From contig NZ_WPIN01000007.1 in the NCBI RefSeq assembly GCF_009754945.1, positions 124,001-188,000 of the forward strand: DNA of 64,000 bases, given 5' to 3'. The position numbers were made by a program, and so were the translations under genes. Below are positions 43,681-51,882 of the stretch, piece after piece. The DNA comes from Spirosoma arboris. GTDB taxonomy: Bacteria > Bacteroidota > Bacteroidia > Cytophagales > Spirosomataceae. Below the pieces are notes generated by a model that saw nothing but the letters and a program-made list of their open reading frames with translations, searched no databases and was not told the origin of the DNA. Within the stretch, counting starts at the first letter, position 1, and each line of letters opens with the position of its first letter.

Positions 43681-46113
43681 CTAAAATTTGAAATTATACG
43701 TCACTGAAGGAATGATCGTCGCAAACACCGAGTACCGAATTGCTTCGGTGACCTGCGGATTATCGGCGTTCGGCTGGAAATAAACCGAAAACGCATTTTT
43801 GCGGGCGTACGCGTTGTAGACTGAAAATACCCAATTGTCTTCCTTACGTTTGCCCGGACGTTTGCGTCCCTGTAACGTGGCTGCCAGATCGAGTCGATGG
43901 TAAGCTGGAATTCGGTAATTGTTACGTCCCTCATAAATCGGTTCGACATGGCCATCAAACACAAACCGACCCGTTGGGAATGTACCGGGTGTACCACTAG
44001 CATATGTAAACGTGGCCGAGAAATTCCAGCGCTTTGCATTCGGTGGATCAAAAAGGAGTACCGAGGTCAGCGTATGTCGTTTGTCGAAACGAGTTGGATA
44101 CCAATCGCCATTGTTAATACCCGCCACTTGCCGCTCAGTTTTGGCCAGCGTATAGCTAATCCATCCATTCACGACACCCGTATTTCGTTTGACGAAAAAT
44201 TCGGCTCCATAAGCCCGACCTCTACCGCTTAGCAAATCACCTTCAAGATATTTATTCAGAATCAGGCTAGCCCCATCGATATAGTCAATCTGGTTCTGCA
44301 ACCATTTATAATAAACCTCTACCGATGCCTCGAATTCGCTACCGGTGCGTCCAAAGTTTTTGAAGTATCCACCCGCAATCTGATCCGCAATCTGTGGTTT
44401 GATATTGTTGGTCGATGGTGTCCAGATATCCAGTGGAGTCGAGGCTGTTGTATTGGAAATCAGGTGGATATATTGTGCCAGTCGATTATAACTCAGCTTT
44501 AACGAGCTATTATCCGTTAGGTCATACTTGGCAGCAAAACGCGGTTCCCAGTTACCGTAGGTCTTTATGACATCGCTCCCTTTATAATCCACCGTTGTAA
44601 CAACCTCTCGTCGGGTTCCCATCGGAACATCTGCCTGAAAAGTATAAGCTTCTCCTGGTCCTTTGTATTGAAAGAGTGAATAGCGCAGGCCGTACTGGAG
44701 TTGCAGTTTAGGCGTTGTCTGCTGTTCATTACCAATGTAAAGGGCGCTTTCGAGGGCATGTTTGTTTGCAATGCCGAATGAACGAACACTTCCTGCACTA
44801 GCGGCCGTAGCTGTACCAGGCTGAAAATCATGCACAATGGCCTGCCCCCCAAACGTGATTGTATTTTTGCCCAGAAAAAATGAGAAATCAGGTTTAATGC
44901 TATAATCCAGAATTCGGGAGTCGGTTCTGAAATAGTCATTAGGTGTTTTCTGCTTCAGATCGGTATTCAGCGAGTAATCGTAGTTGCTGTAATAAGCCGT
45001 CGTGTTCAGAAAAAGTCGGTTGTTAAATACGTGATTCCAGCGGGCCGACAGTGTAGTATTGCCCCAATTGAACCCAAAGTCAGACCCGAATACATCACGC
45101 CCAAGATAGCCCGACAAAAAGACCGTATTCTTGTCGTTGATGCGGTAATTACCTTTTGCCGTCAGGTCGTAAAAGTAGAATTTAGCACCCTTCAGATCAC
45201 TATTCAAAAAGGGTTGCGCCAGAATATCAGCGTACGAACGTCGAGCCGCTACGATGAACGAGCCTTTTCCTTTAAATAAAGGTCGCTCGTAGGATAATCG
45301 ACTAAAAATCAAGCCAATTCCGCCATTTAGTTCAGGCTTTTTTGCGTTTCCTTCTTTTAGCCGAACATCCAGAATCGAAGCGATACGTCCGCCATAATTT
45401 GACGGAATACCCCCTTTTATCAGCTTTACGTCTTTAACCGCATCGGGGTTAAAGACGGAGAAAAAGCCGAATAAGTGTGACGAATTATAGACCGGGGCTT
45501 CGTCCAGCAGCACCAGATTCTGGTCTATACTCCCACCCCGAACATTGAAACCTGTGGCCCCCTCGCCCACCGTCGATACGCCGGGCAGCAATTGAATGCT
45601 CCGAATTACGTCAACTTCCCCCAAGAGTGCTGGAATCCGCTTCAGGGTTTTTACGTCAATCTTGTTGACGCTCATTTCAATATTCTTGACGTTATCGTCT
45701 TCGCGTGTCGTCGATACGACTACCTCCTGAAGCTGCTTTCCCTCTTGTTTTAGTTCAAGGTCAAGGCGAACATCATGTTCGGTTAGATCAACAGCTCGGG
45801 TCTGTTTTTCGTAACCAACGTAGCTGATAACAACGTTATAGTTTCCCGGTGGTAGGGTAACAGCAAAGAATCCATAACTATTTGTAACGGCCCCGGTGCT
45901 GGTCTCCTTTACGTAAACCGATACACCAATCAGGCCTTCTCCATTGGCGGCATCTTTTATGTAGCCGCTAACCGTAAAGCCTGCCGTACGGCCACCTTTA
46001 TTCTGTCCGTTACTGGTATTATTCGTAGTTGGCGAGCCTTGTGCGCTACTGCTTTGAATGGGCAGACAAAAAATAAATAAACAATATAGCCAATGTAGAG
46101 AACTATGTTTCAT
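43681..46113 (-). CDS. TonB-dependent receptor with carboxypeptidase-like N-terminal domain
   Basis: An 810-aa outer-membrane receptor. The ATG at 46113 gives a signal peptide (MKHSSLHWLYCLFIFCLPIQ ending SSAQ). Residues about 45-130 are a CarboxypepD_reg-like domain (TVSGYIKDAANGEGLIGVSV; VVISYVGYEKQTRAVDL). The plug follows with VVVSTTREDDNVKNIEMSVN near 132, LPGVSTVGEGATGFNVRGG near 178 and SNYGGRIASILDVRLKEG near 238, then a barrel ending in an aromatic SVTYNFKF. It is paired with the DUF4249 lipoprotein downstream. No riboswitch or sigma/anti-sigma genes are near, so its ligand is unknown. Confidence 0.9.
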   Translation of the reverse strand: MKHSSLHWLYCLFIFCLPIQSSSAQGSPTTNNTSNGQNKGGRTAGFTVSGYIKDAANGEGLIGVSVYVKETSTGAVTNSYGFFAVTLPPGNYNVVISYVGYEKQTRAVDLTEHDVRLDLELKQEGKQLQEVVVSTTREDDNVKNIEMSVNKIDVKTLKRIPALLGEVDVIRSIQLLPGVSTVGEGATGFNVRGGSIDQNLVLLDEAPVYNSSHLFGFFSVFNPDAVKDVKLIKGGIPSNYGGRIASILDVRLKEGNAKKPELNGGIGLIFSRLSYERPLFKGKGSFIVAARRSYADILAQPFLNSDLKGAKFYFYDLTAKGNYRINDKNTVFLSGYLGRDVFGSDFGFNWGNTTLSARWNHVFNNRLFLNTTAYYSNYDYSLNTDLKQKTPNDYFRTDSRILDYSIKPDFSFFLGKNTITFGGQAIVHDFQPGTATAASAGSVRSFGIANKHALESALYIGNEQQTTPKLQLQYGLRYSLFQYKGPGEAYTFQADVPMGTRREVVTTVDYKGSDVIKTYGNWEPRFAAKYDLTDNSSLKLSYNRLAQYIHLISNTTASTPLDIWTPSTNNIKPQIADQIAGGYFKNFGRTGSEFEASVEVYYKWLQNQIDYIDGASLILNKYLEGDLLSGRGRAYGAEFFVKRNTGVVNGWISYTLAKTERQVAGINNGDWYPTRFDKRHTLTSVLLFDPPNAKRWNFSATFTYASGTPGTFPTGRFVFDGHVEPIYEGRNNYRIPAYHRLDLAATLQGRKRPGKRKEDNWVFSVYNAYARKNAFSVYFQPNADNPQVTEAIRYSVFATIIPSVTYNFKF

Positions 46114-46258
46114 TGCGTCAGATATAGGCCACCTATTCATGAACAGCGGCTCAAGTTGTTAACGCAAAAGTATGGTTACTACTACTAGTATTAGGCAAAA
46201 AATAGATAAACCAACTAAAACAGCCTCTGAACGGTAGCTGGTGTTGGACAAAACCAAT

Positions 46259-46322
46259 AAGTAACGTATCAGGAAAGCTGCGTTTGTCGCTACGTATACG
46301 CGGCTTTCCTGCTACGTTACTT
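46259..46322. repeat. 25-bp inverted repeat after ppk2
   Basis: Arms 46259-46283 and 46298-46322 pair over 25 bases with two mismatches. The right arm includes the first bases of the PPK2 stop codon. It probably terminates ppk2 transcription, well before the TonB receptor start at 46113. Confidence 0.8.
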
Positions 46323-47208
46323 ACTGTGCCTGAATAACCGCAATCAATTTTTGCAATTCCTTGAATCGTTTTTCATCCGGCTCAGGATTGGAAATTGGCA
46401 GCTTTTTGAGTTCATCGATGATAACCCGGCCGACAAGCAACCGCATATTCTTTTTATCATCGGCGGGAATCACGTACCAGGGAGAATTATCCGTAGCAGT
46501 TTCGTTGATGCAGGTTTCGTAGGCGTCCTGATAGTCATCCCAGAAATTCCGCTCCTTAACATCGCCCTCCTCAAACTTCCAGTTTTTTTCCTGGTCTTTA
46601 ATACGGGCAATCAGCCGGTCGGCCTGTTCTTCTTTAGAGACATGCAGGTAAAACTTAACCGTTGGGAAGCCATTTCGATATAGAAAACTCTCCATATCCC
46701 GAATCGCTTCGTAACGATGTTTAAACAGTTTATCTAAATCCTCGGTCGCTTTTTCGGGCAGTCGCTGGCTCTGCTTCAGAATTTCCGGGTGTACTTTCGT
46801 CACCAGAACTTCTTCGTAATACGAGCGATTAAAAATACCAATCATGCCCCGTTCGGGCAGTTCTCGCCAACTACGCCATAAAAAATCATGGTCAAGTTCC
46901 TGATCGGTTGGACGTTTAAACGAATAAACCCGAACTCCCGCAGGATTAGTCCCTGTAAACACATGTTGAATGGTTCCGTCTTTTCCCGCTGCATCCAACG
47001 CCTGAAACACAGTTACTAAACCATAGCGATTATGGGCATACATCATCTCCTGCCATTTATCAATTTCTGCCGCCTGTTGCCGCAGTAAGGCTTCGTAATG
47101 AGCATCGTCTTCGTAGAGATCGTCTACTTTCGTAGGCGCTTTTTTCAGTTTAAATGATTTGTCGCCGTCATGGCGGAATCGATCGGTTTTGAAGTCTTTC
47201 ACAGGCAT
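46321..47208 (-). CDS. ppk2: Polyphosphate kinase 2 family protein
   Basis: A 295-aa cytoplasmic enzyme that transfers phosphate between polyphosphate and nucleotides. The start at 47208 is MPVKDFKTDRFRHDG; a TTG three codons upstream is ignored. The P-loop is FQALDAAGKDGTIQHVFTG near 68, followed by RSWRELPERGMIGIFNRSYY near 108, LVTKVHPE near 130, and YRNGFPTVKFYLHVSKEEQA near 166 with lid arginines. The single-domain length and the APTK-type start fit class I or III PPK2. NDP versus NMP preference cannot be decided here. Confidence 0.93.
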   Translation of the reverse strand: MPVKDFKTDRFRHDGDKSFKLKKAPTKVDDLYEDDAHYEALLRQQAAEIDKWQEMMYAHNRYGLVTVFQALDAAGKDGTIQHVFTGTNPAGVRVYSFKRPTDQELDHDFLWRSWRELPERGMIGIFNRSYYEEVLVTKVHPEILKQSQRLPEKATEDLDKLFKHRYEAIRDMESFLYRNGFPTVKFYLHVSKEEQADRLIARIKDQEKNWKFEEGDVKERNFWDDYQDAYETCINETATDNSPWYVIPADDKKNMRLLVGRVIIDELKKLPISNPEPDEKRFKELQKLIAVIQAQ

Positions 47209-47314
47209 TTGGCGCAAACTTTACGCAGGTAAGTACTGTTAATAAGTTAGGCAAATTAACCTAATAAAGCCTATAAGGTTTGCGAAACCACGCAGGTTTA
47301 TAGAATTACGATTT

Positions 47315-47872
47315 ATGACGACAAATCAATCGGCCAATCTGGCCAAAGCAACATTCGGAACAGGCTGCTTCTGGTGTACAGAAGCTCTCTATGAATCGCT
47401 CGATGGGGTTATCTCGGCAGTATCGGGCTACGAAGGTGGTCACAAGCCTAACCCAACTTATACAGAAGTTTGTACCGGTACAACCGGCCACGCAGAGTGT
47501 GTAGAGATCACCTATGATCCGACTAAAATAACGTATCACGAGTTGTTGGAAGCCTTTTTCCGGAGCCATGACCCAACGTCGTTGAATCGCCAGGGTAATG
47601 ACATTGGCACACAATACCGTTCTGTCATTTTTTACCATAATGATGAGCAGAAGCAACTGGCTGAAACAGCGAAAGCAGAGTTGGATAAATCGGGTGCTTA
47701 CGATAGTCCAATTGTAACAGAAATTACCCCAACCGAAACGTTCTATGAAGCAGAAGCCTATCACCAGAGCTATTTTGCCAATAATCCAAACCAGGGTTAT
47801 TGCGCCTTTGTGATTGCCCCCAAAGTAGATAAGTTTAAAAAGGTTTTCAAAGAGAAATTGAAGTACGCTTAA
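47315..47872 (+). CDS. msrA: Peptide-methionine (S)-S-oxide reductase
   Basis: A 185-aa cytoplasmic repair enzyme that reduces methionine-S-sulfoxide. The catalytic motif GCFWCTEALYE lies at residues 17-27 with Cys18 as nucleophile. SGYEGGHKPNPTYTEVCTGT near 46, GHAECVEITYDP near 66, and FFRSHDPTSLNRQGNDIGTQ near 88 with YRSVIFYH near 108 are family blocks. No MsrB domain is fused. It ends the housekeeping part of the window and is followed by a clean terminator. Confidence 0.97.
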   Translation: MTTNQSANLAKATFGTGCFWCTEALYESLDGVISAVSGYEGGHKPNPTYTEVCTGTTGHAECVEITYDPTKITYHELLEAFFRSHDPTSLNRQGNDIGTQYRSVIFYHNDEQKQLAETAKAELDKSGAYDSPIVTEITPTETFYEAEAYHQSYFANNPNQGYCAFVIAPKVDKFKKVFKEKLKYA

Positions 47873-47903
47873 CAACGTAGTAACAAACTAGTAAAATATA
47901 GCG

Positions 47904-47928
47904 AAAGGCCTCAATTTGAGGCCTTTTC
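47904..47928 (+). terminator. Intrinsic terminator after msrA
   Basis: AAAGGCCTCAA pairs with TTGAGGCCTTTT and is followed by a T-containing tail, 32 bases past the msrA stop. Unlike the long hairpins to the left it is of ordinary size. Confidence 0.88.
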
Positions 47929-48048
47929 TAGTTTCTGACAGTGTTTGTTAGTACTGGTTTATTACCTATTTATCCAGCAGTATTTTGTACCTTTAGCGTA
48001 TCCAAGATACAAACACCTTCATTTTAAGGTACAATCTCGCTGCTATCC

Positions 48049-49182
48049 ATGAGAGTTACCCTTCGTGAGAAGCCCATTAGCGACGGTCGCAAGAGTCTTT
48101 ACCTCGACTTTTACCCGGCTATTCTCCACCCTGAAACCGGAAAGCCTACCCGTCGTGAGTTTCTGGGCCTATACGTTTACGAAAAACCACGGCTGGATCT
48201 GGAGCGAAAACATAATAAAGAAACCCGGCTGCTAGGCGAAAATATCTGTGCTAAACGGCAATTGGCCATCCAGAGTGGACATTACGGATTTTTAAACAAG
48301 GCTATATCTAACGCCGACTTTCTGGCCTGGTTCAAAGGACAGGCTGAGCTGGAAAAGCAGAAACGTAGTATCGGTAGTCGTAATAACTGGATGAGCGTTT
48401 ACCAGCACCTTGATCAGTTTAGCAATGGCAAGCTACTGGCCAGCGATGTGACTGAGGATTTTTGCAAGCAATTCCGCCAGTATCTAACGACAGCGAAAGC
48501 CCTGAACGCAAGCCGGTCAGGGAATCCAACCATTGCCTATAATTCAGCCGTGGGTTACTTCACGATTTTTAAGGCTGCCCTCAAACGCGCTGTTGAGGCA
48601 AAAGTATTGGAGTTTAATCCAGGAGAGAAAGTCAAGCGATTATCTGCAAAGGAAACACAACGAGAGTTCCTGACCCTTGCGGAGCTGCAAACACTCGCTA
48701 AAACAGACTGTGATCTACCAGACCTAAAACGAGCTGCGCTGTTTTCTGCCTTGACCGGCCTCCGCTATAGTGATATTGCAAAACTAGTCTGGTCAGAGGT
48801 ATATACGGATGCTAACGGTCACTACTTACGCTTCACGCAATTGAAAACCGAAGGTGTAGAGACGTTGCCATTATCAGATACAGCTCATTCATTACTAGGC
48901 GAGCGGTCAGCAGATTCAGAAAAGGTATTTCCTAGTCTGGCTTATTCAGCCTGGCAAAACCTCAAACTACAACAATGGTGCATTAGGGCTGGTATTGCTC
49001 GGACAATTACCTTTCACGCCTTCAGGCATACGTTCGCAACGCTCCAACTTTCGCTAGGTACCGATATCTATACGATTTCCAAGATGCTCGGCCACCGTGC
49101 CATCAGCACGACTCAGATATACGCTAAAGTGGTTGATAAGGCCAAACGAGAAGCTGCGAATAAGATTAAGCTGGAGTTTTAA
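48049..49182 (+). CDS. Tyrosine recombinase/integrase
   Basis: A 377-aa site-specific recombinase of the type found on Bacteroidota mobile elements. Residues about 1-90 form the arm-binding domain, 90-195 the SAM-like core-binding domain and 205-377 the catalytic domain. All active-site residues are visible: Arg239 in ALTGLRYSDIAKL, Lys266 in QLKTEG, His323 and Arg326 in FHAFRHTFA, His349 in LGHRAISTTQ and nucleophile Tyr358. The leader holds GTATC-CAA-GATAC (47999-48011) and a TTGTACCTT/AAGGTACAA pair (47985-48035), possible regulatory or att-like sites. It faces the repeat-bearing gene array at 50.8-54.65 kb, of which it may be the recombinase. Confidence 0.93.
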   Translation: MRVTLREKPISDGRKSLYLDFYPAILHPETGKPTRREFLGLYVYEKPRLDLERKHNKETRLLGENICAKRQLAIQSGHYGFLNKAISNADFLAWFKGQAELEKQKRSIGSRNNWMSVYQHLDQFSNGKLLASDVTEDFCKQFRQYLTTAKALNASRSGNPTIAYNSAVGYFTIFKAALKRAVEAKVLEFNPGEKVKRLSAKETQREFLTLAELQTLAKTDCDLPDLKRAALFSALTGLRYSDIAKLVWSEVYTDANGHYLRFTQLKTEGVETLPLSDTAHSLLGERSADSEKVFPSLAYSAWQNLKLQQWCIRAGIARTITFHAFRHTFATLQLSLGTDIYTISKMLGHRAISTTQIYAKVVDKAKREAANKIKLEF

Positions 49183-49295
49183 TCCTAAACTACTATTTAA
49201 AGCGTCCTATGGAAACTAAACACTATGAAGAATTTAGGAAACAGGTGCTTGGTCCCGAAGCTGGGGATGAAAGTATTTTATTATTGATCCGTGAA

Positions 49296-49895
49296 TTAGT
49301 GTGTAATAAAGGCCACCTCTTTTTTATTGAAGAATGCTTTTACTGCTTTCGGATCGTTTTCTAATCGCTTGGTTTGCTCAAGAACTGCCACCGTTAGTTC
49401 GTCCAGACTTGTGAAAACCCGATTTTTCAAGTTACCTTTCAACTGACTCCAAACCAGTTCCACTGGATTTAATTCTGGACTGTAAGCAGGTAAGCGTTCT
49501 AAATGAATCCCACCAGGGCGCTCACCAAGGAACTGCTTAACGGCCTCGCTACGATGAATTGCGGCTCCATCCCAGATAAGCAGCAGGTTCCGTTTTCGAT
49601 AGCGCCTACACAGTTGGCTTAAAAACCAAACTATGTCTTCGCTCGTGAACGCCTGATCCTGACCGGCCACATAGATCCGACCGTTAGGAGCAATAGCCGC
49701 AATTAGGCTCAAGTGGGTTCGTCCCGCTTGGTCAACCAGTAGGGGTGTCTGCCCACAAGGTGCCCAAGTATGAGCGACTAAAGGCAATAGATAACAGGCG
49801 GACTCATCCACATATAAAATGACGCGCCCTTCATTCTTAGCTTTTTTTAAGGTCAGGTAAGCGTTCGGCTCGCCATTGAACAACTGCCTGGGCAT
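49296..49895 (-). CDS. IS630 transposase, catalytic part (orfB)
   Basis: A 199-aa DDE integrase-fold domain. The three acidic residues are visible in LYVDESACYLLPLV near 28, LLLIWDGAAIHRS near 106 and PAYSPELNPVELVWSQLK near 134 (the last has the DDE/DDD third acid in PVELVW). The frame is +1 relative to orfA and overlaps it over 49837-49895. It is probably made as an orfA-orfB fusion through the A7 run near 49842-49848. Confidence 0.88.
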   Translation of the reverse strand: MPRQLFNGEPNAYLTLKKAKNEGRVILYVDESACYLLPLVAHTWAPCGQTPLLVDQAGRTHLSLIAAIAPNGRIYVAGQDQAFTSEDIVWFLSQLCRRYRKRNLLLIWDGAAIHRSEAVKQFLGERPGGIHLERLPAYSPELNPVELVWSQLKGNLKNRVFTSLDELTVAVLEQTKRLENDPKAVKAFFNKKEVAFITH

Positions 49896-50304
49896 CTTGC
49901 TGAATGGCTTTGCGTTGCGGCAACTGCCTGCTCCAACCTACTTTCTTCAGAATTCGCCCTATCTGAGAGGGGTCATAACTGACGCCAAATGTTTTTTTGA
50001 TTACTTCATTGATACGAGGACGCGTCCAGATCGCTCCACTAAAACCATGATGCTCTGCCCCTTTGTTAAGCTCAATCACGAGTTGACCCAGTTGTTGAGC
50101 CGATAAACGGGCTGGTGCCCCGGTTCGCTTCCCTTCTTGCAAGGCGATTGCCCCTTGCTGGTTATATTTCTTAAGCGTTTTACTCACCCAAGGTTGAGTT
50201 AGGCCAAACGCTTGAGCAATAGCTGCCTGTTGCCAACCTGCCTGACTGAGTTCAACACAGCGTCGGCGAAGTGCTTCGTAATCAGATTGTTTGTAGTTTG
50301 CCAT
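49837..50304 (-). CDS. IS630 transposase, DNA-binding part (orfA)
   Basis: A 155-aa helix-turn-helix half starting at 50304 (MANYKQSDYEAL). HTH helices are seen in AGWQQAAIAQAFGLTQPWVS near 22, with a winged second domain (WTRPRINEVIKKTFGVSYDP near 95). It ends with LPDLKKS just after the run of seven A where the frame must change to reach orfB. The combined product of about 336 aa fits IS630 transposases. Confidence 0.85.
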   Translation of the reverse strand: MANYKQSDYEALRRRCVELSQAGWQQAAIAQAFGLTQPWVSKTLKKYNQQGAIALQEGKRTGAPARLSAQQLGQLVIELNKGAEHHGFSGAIWTRPRINEVIKKTFGVSYDPSQIGRILKKVGWSRQLPQRKAIQQDAQAVVQWRAERLPDLKKS

Positions 50305-50494
50305 GGAAAGCAAAAGACGCTCACATAACAGACTTACTCACGGAGAAATATTATTTTAACAGCAATTATCACCTATTCAACTATGATTTCAACGGGAAAA
50401 ACACCCTTTTTTCTAATATAAGTTATTATTCCACCAAAGCCATAACTTCTCATTATAGCTATCATTACTTTTAGTTATTAAGTGCTTATATTGC

Positions 50495-50514
50495 AAGCAG
50501 TTTAAAACTGCTTT
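50495..50514 (+). terminator. Small hairpin with T tail
   Basis: AAGCAG-TTTAAAA-CTGCTT followed by TTG. The stem is only six bases, so terminator strength is uncertain. Confidence 0.4.
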
Positions 50515-50661
50515 TGTCGTGACCTCCAATTCGGGTGCTTTGTCCTTCGACGCCGTGATCCGGGATTTTCGCAATATTCTAGGATATACGAAAATGAGTC
50601 AATTAGAAAACGCCTAATAGGCACGTTTCAGGGAAAAGTCGGGAGATATATAAGGACTAGC

Positions 50662-50690
50662 TTTCGTCCTTTAAGAAGAAAAGTACGAAA
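50662..50690. repeat. Left boundary hairpin of the gene array
   Basis: TTTCGTCCTTT faces AAAGTACGAAA across a short loop, 11 bases with one mismatch. The same sequence, perfectly paired, recurs at 54695-54723 on the far side of the array. Confidence 0.6.
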
Positions 50691-50797
50691 CGGTATTAAT
50701 GATGGTGCGACAACACAAATGGTCACTATCTTGTCACAAGGTAGATGAAACCTGTCAGCTCGCCATTAATCGTTATATCTCGCCGGTTTCTGGCTTC

Positions 50798-50826
50798 TAA
50801 ACATACTGTAGATTATACAACAGAAA
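50798..50826 (+). repeat. Array repeat R0, upstream of the DUF6624 gene
   Basis: TAAACATACTGTAGATTATA followed by CAACAGAAA, three bases before the ATG at 50830. It is closest to R7 at the other end of the array (ACATAnTGTAGATTATAnAACA). Confidence 0.75.
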
Positions 50827-50829
50827 AAT

Positions 50830-51354
50830 ATGAAGAGTCTTACGAACAAAAGCATAATAACTCTCCTGCTTCTGTCAACTAGTTCTCAACTAAGGGCTCA
50901 AATTAGCTTACCCAGTGGCAGTCAAACTCAGATGCTTGTTATGACTAGCCAGATCGCGGATATTGACAGTTCTTTACGGATTGATTCGTATTCATTACCT
51001 CAACGTAGAAGACTACTTGATCAGCTTTATAAATTGAATCAACGCTACCGGGATAGTCTAGTCAATGGATCTAAGGAAGTGTTCAAACAGCAGCTATTCA
51101 CCCATAAAGTAGTAGCCAATGATGAAGCCAATCAGGTATTACTTGATAAGCTTGCCAAACAGTTCGGATGGCCCACTCGTCAACAATATGGCGACCAAGG
51201 TACTTTTGCCGCTTGGTTAATAGTCTGGCATGCAAAACCAAGCTACCAAAAGCGATATTATCTGTTGATAAAGAAGGCTTATCAACTGGGTTTAATTAAG
51301 CAAAGCCCTACTCAATTAGAAGAATGTGTAAAACGTTTTGCCAGCAGTAACTAA
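50830..51354 (+). CDS. DUF6624-like secreted protein
   Basis: A 174-aa protein with a signal peptide (IITLLLLSTSSQLRAQ). The C-terminal half matches the DUF6624 pattern: KQFGWPTRQQYGDQGTFAAW near 114, LIVWHAKPSYQKRYYLLIKK near 134. DUF6624 proteins are secreted or periplasmic and of unknown role; some are thought to be immunity-like. It is the first gene of the array, with repeat R0 before it, and its stop codon is the first triplet of repeat R1. Confidence 0.65.
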   Translation: MKSLTNKSIITLLLLSTSSQLRAQISLPSGSQTQMLVMTSQIADIDSSLRIDSYSLPQRRRLLDQLYKLNQRYRDSLVNGSKEVFKQQLFTHKVVANDEANQVLLDKLAKQFGWPTRQQYGDQGTFAAWLIVWHAKPSYQKRYYLLIKKAYQLGLIKQSPTQLEECVKRFASSN

Positions 51355-51378
51355 TATAAAAGCACTTATAGAACAGAA
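51352..51378 (+). repeat. Array repeat R1
   Basis: TAATATAAAAGCACTTATA then GAACAGAA. Its first triplet is the stop codon of the upstream gene and it ends 3 bases before the next ATG, so genes and repeats abut directly. Confidence 0.8.
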
Positions 51379-51381
51379 TGT

Positions 51382-51765
51382 ATGATCAAGTCAAAATACA
51401 TTTCGGATGTGTTAGAACTATTCTTAGATGGTGATGATGACGGAAAAGCAGCTAAATCACAAATTTCCTTCTTGAGCGACACAGAGTACGAGTATACTAA
51501 CGGTGGGGGTGTTTTTATCAGTTTCTCACATTCAGCAGAAATCCTCGAATATCGACTTACTCAAGATAACCTTGTTCTCAATGGTGTGACTATTTATTCA
51601 CCAGAGTTAGAAATTGGTGCCGATGCTACCGTTTTTTTAACAAATGGTATTATTGATTATTTAGAAATCTGGTCATTTGATGGCAATTATCCTGACCATG
51701 AACTAACGAATTATACGCTAAAGCAAGCTTGGCAGTGTTCGCCAGGAAGAGTGATAAATGTATAA
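51382..51765 (+). CDS. Small acidic cytoplasmic protein, immunity-like
   Basis: A 127-aa acidic protein without signal or membrane segment, predicted mostly beta (ISFLSDTEYEYTNGGGVFIS; GIIDYLEIWSFDGNYPDHEL). I do not recognise the family. Size, acidity, AT-rich sequence and position in the array are what one expects of immunity proteins in polymorphic-toxin clusters, but no toxin is here. Preceded by R1. Confidence 0.55.
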   Translation: MIKSKYISDVLELFLDGDDDGKAAKSQISFLSDTEYEYTNGGGVFISFSHSAEILEYRLTQDNLVLNGVTIYSPELEIGADATVFLTNGIIDYLEIWSFDGNYPDHELTNYTLKQAWQCSPGRVINV

Positions 51766-51842
51766 GAATAAGCAAGAGAAGTTTTGTACTAATTCCTTTT
51801 GAGTGAAAAGAAGTATTATCTCTCATTCTTGATAAAATCGAC

Positions 51843-51869
51843 TAACATAAAAGCACTTATACAACAAAA
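51843..51869 (+). repeat. Array repeat R2
   Basis: TAACATAAAAGCACTTATA then CAACAAAA, preceded by AATCGAC, a leader shared with R3 and R4 (AATCGAA). It ends 13 bases before the ATG at 51883. Confidence 0.8.
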
Positions 51870-51882
51870 TCAGAGCCTGTAA

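Larger units (their letters stand above)
49284..50348 (-). mobile_element. IS630-family insertion sequence
   Basis: About 1065 bases flanked by TA on both sides (49282-49283 and 50349-50350), the target duplication of the IS630/Tc1 group. Imperfect terminal inverted repeats read TTGATCCGTGAATTAGTG on the left and TTTCTCCGTGAGTAAGTC on the right (minus strand). It carries a two-frame transposase on the minus strand. Boundaries were read by eye. Confidence 0.8.
49209..50359 (+). pseudogene. Short reading frame interrupted by the insertion sequence
   Basis: Right after the integrase an ATG at 49209 opens METKHYEEFRKQVLGPEAGD, then continues ESILL up to the IS left end. Joining the flanks at the duplicated TA gives only two more codons and a stop (50357-50359), about 27 aa. 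It may be a genuine micro-ORF, an already decayed gene start, or chance. No homology is recognised. Confidence 0.3.
50349..50829. other. Gene-poor region between the IS and the repeat array
   Basis: About 480 bases without a convincing gene. It holds a small hairpin (50495-50514), a possible degenerate copy of the array repeat pointing left (50475-50496), a 20-codon frame from GTG 50555 reading IRDFRNILGYTK that vaguely recalls the start of an XRE helix-turn-helix, and the hairpin at 50662-50690. Confidence 0.5.

Noticed and set aside
48049..49182. The integrase as part of an integrated phage or conjugative element
   Set aside because: No tRNA target, structural phage genes or conjugation genes occur in the following 15 kb, so a link with the small-gene array is favoured.
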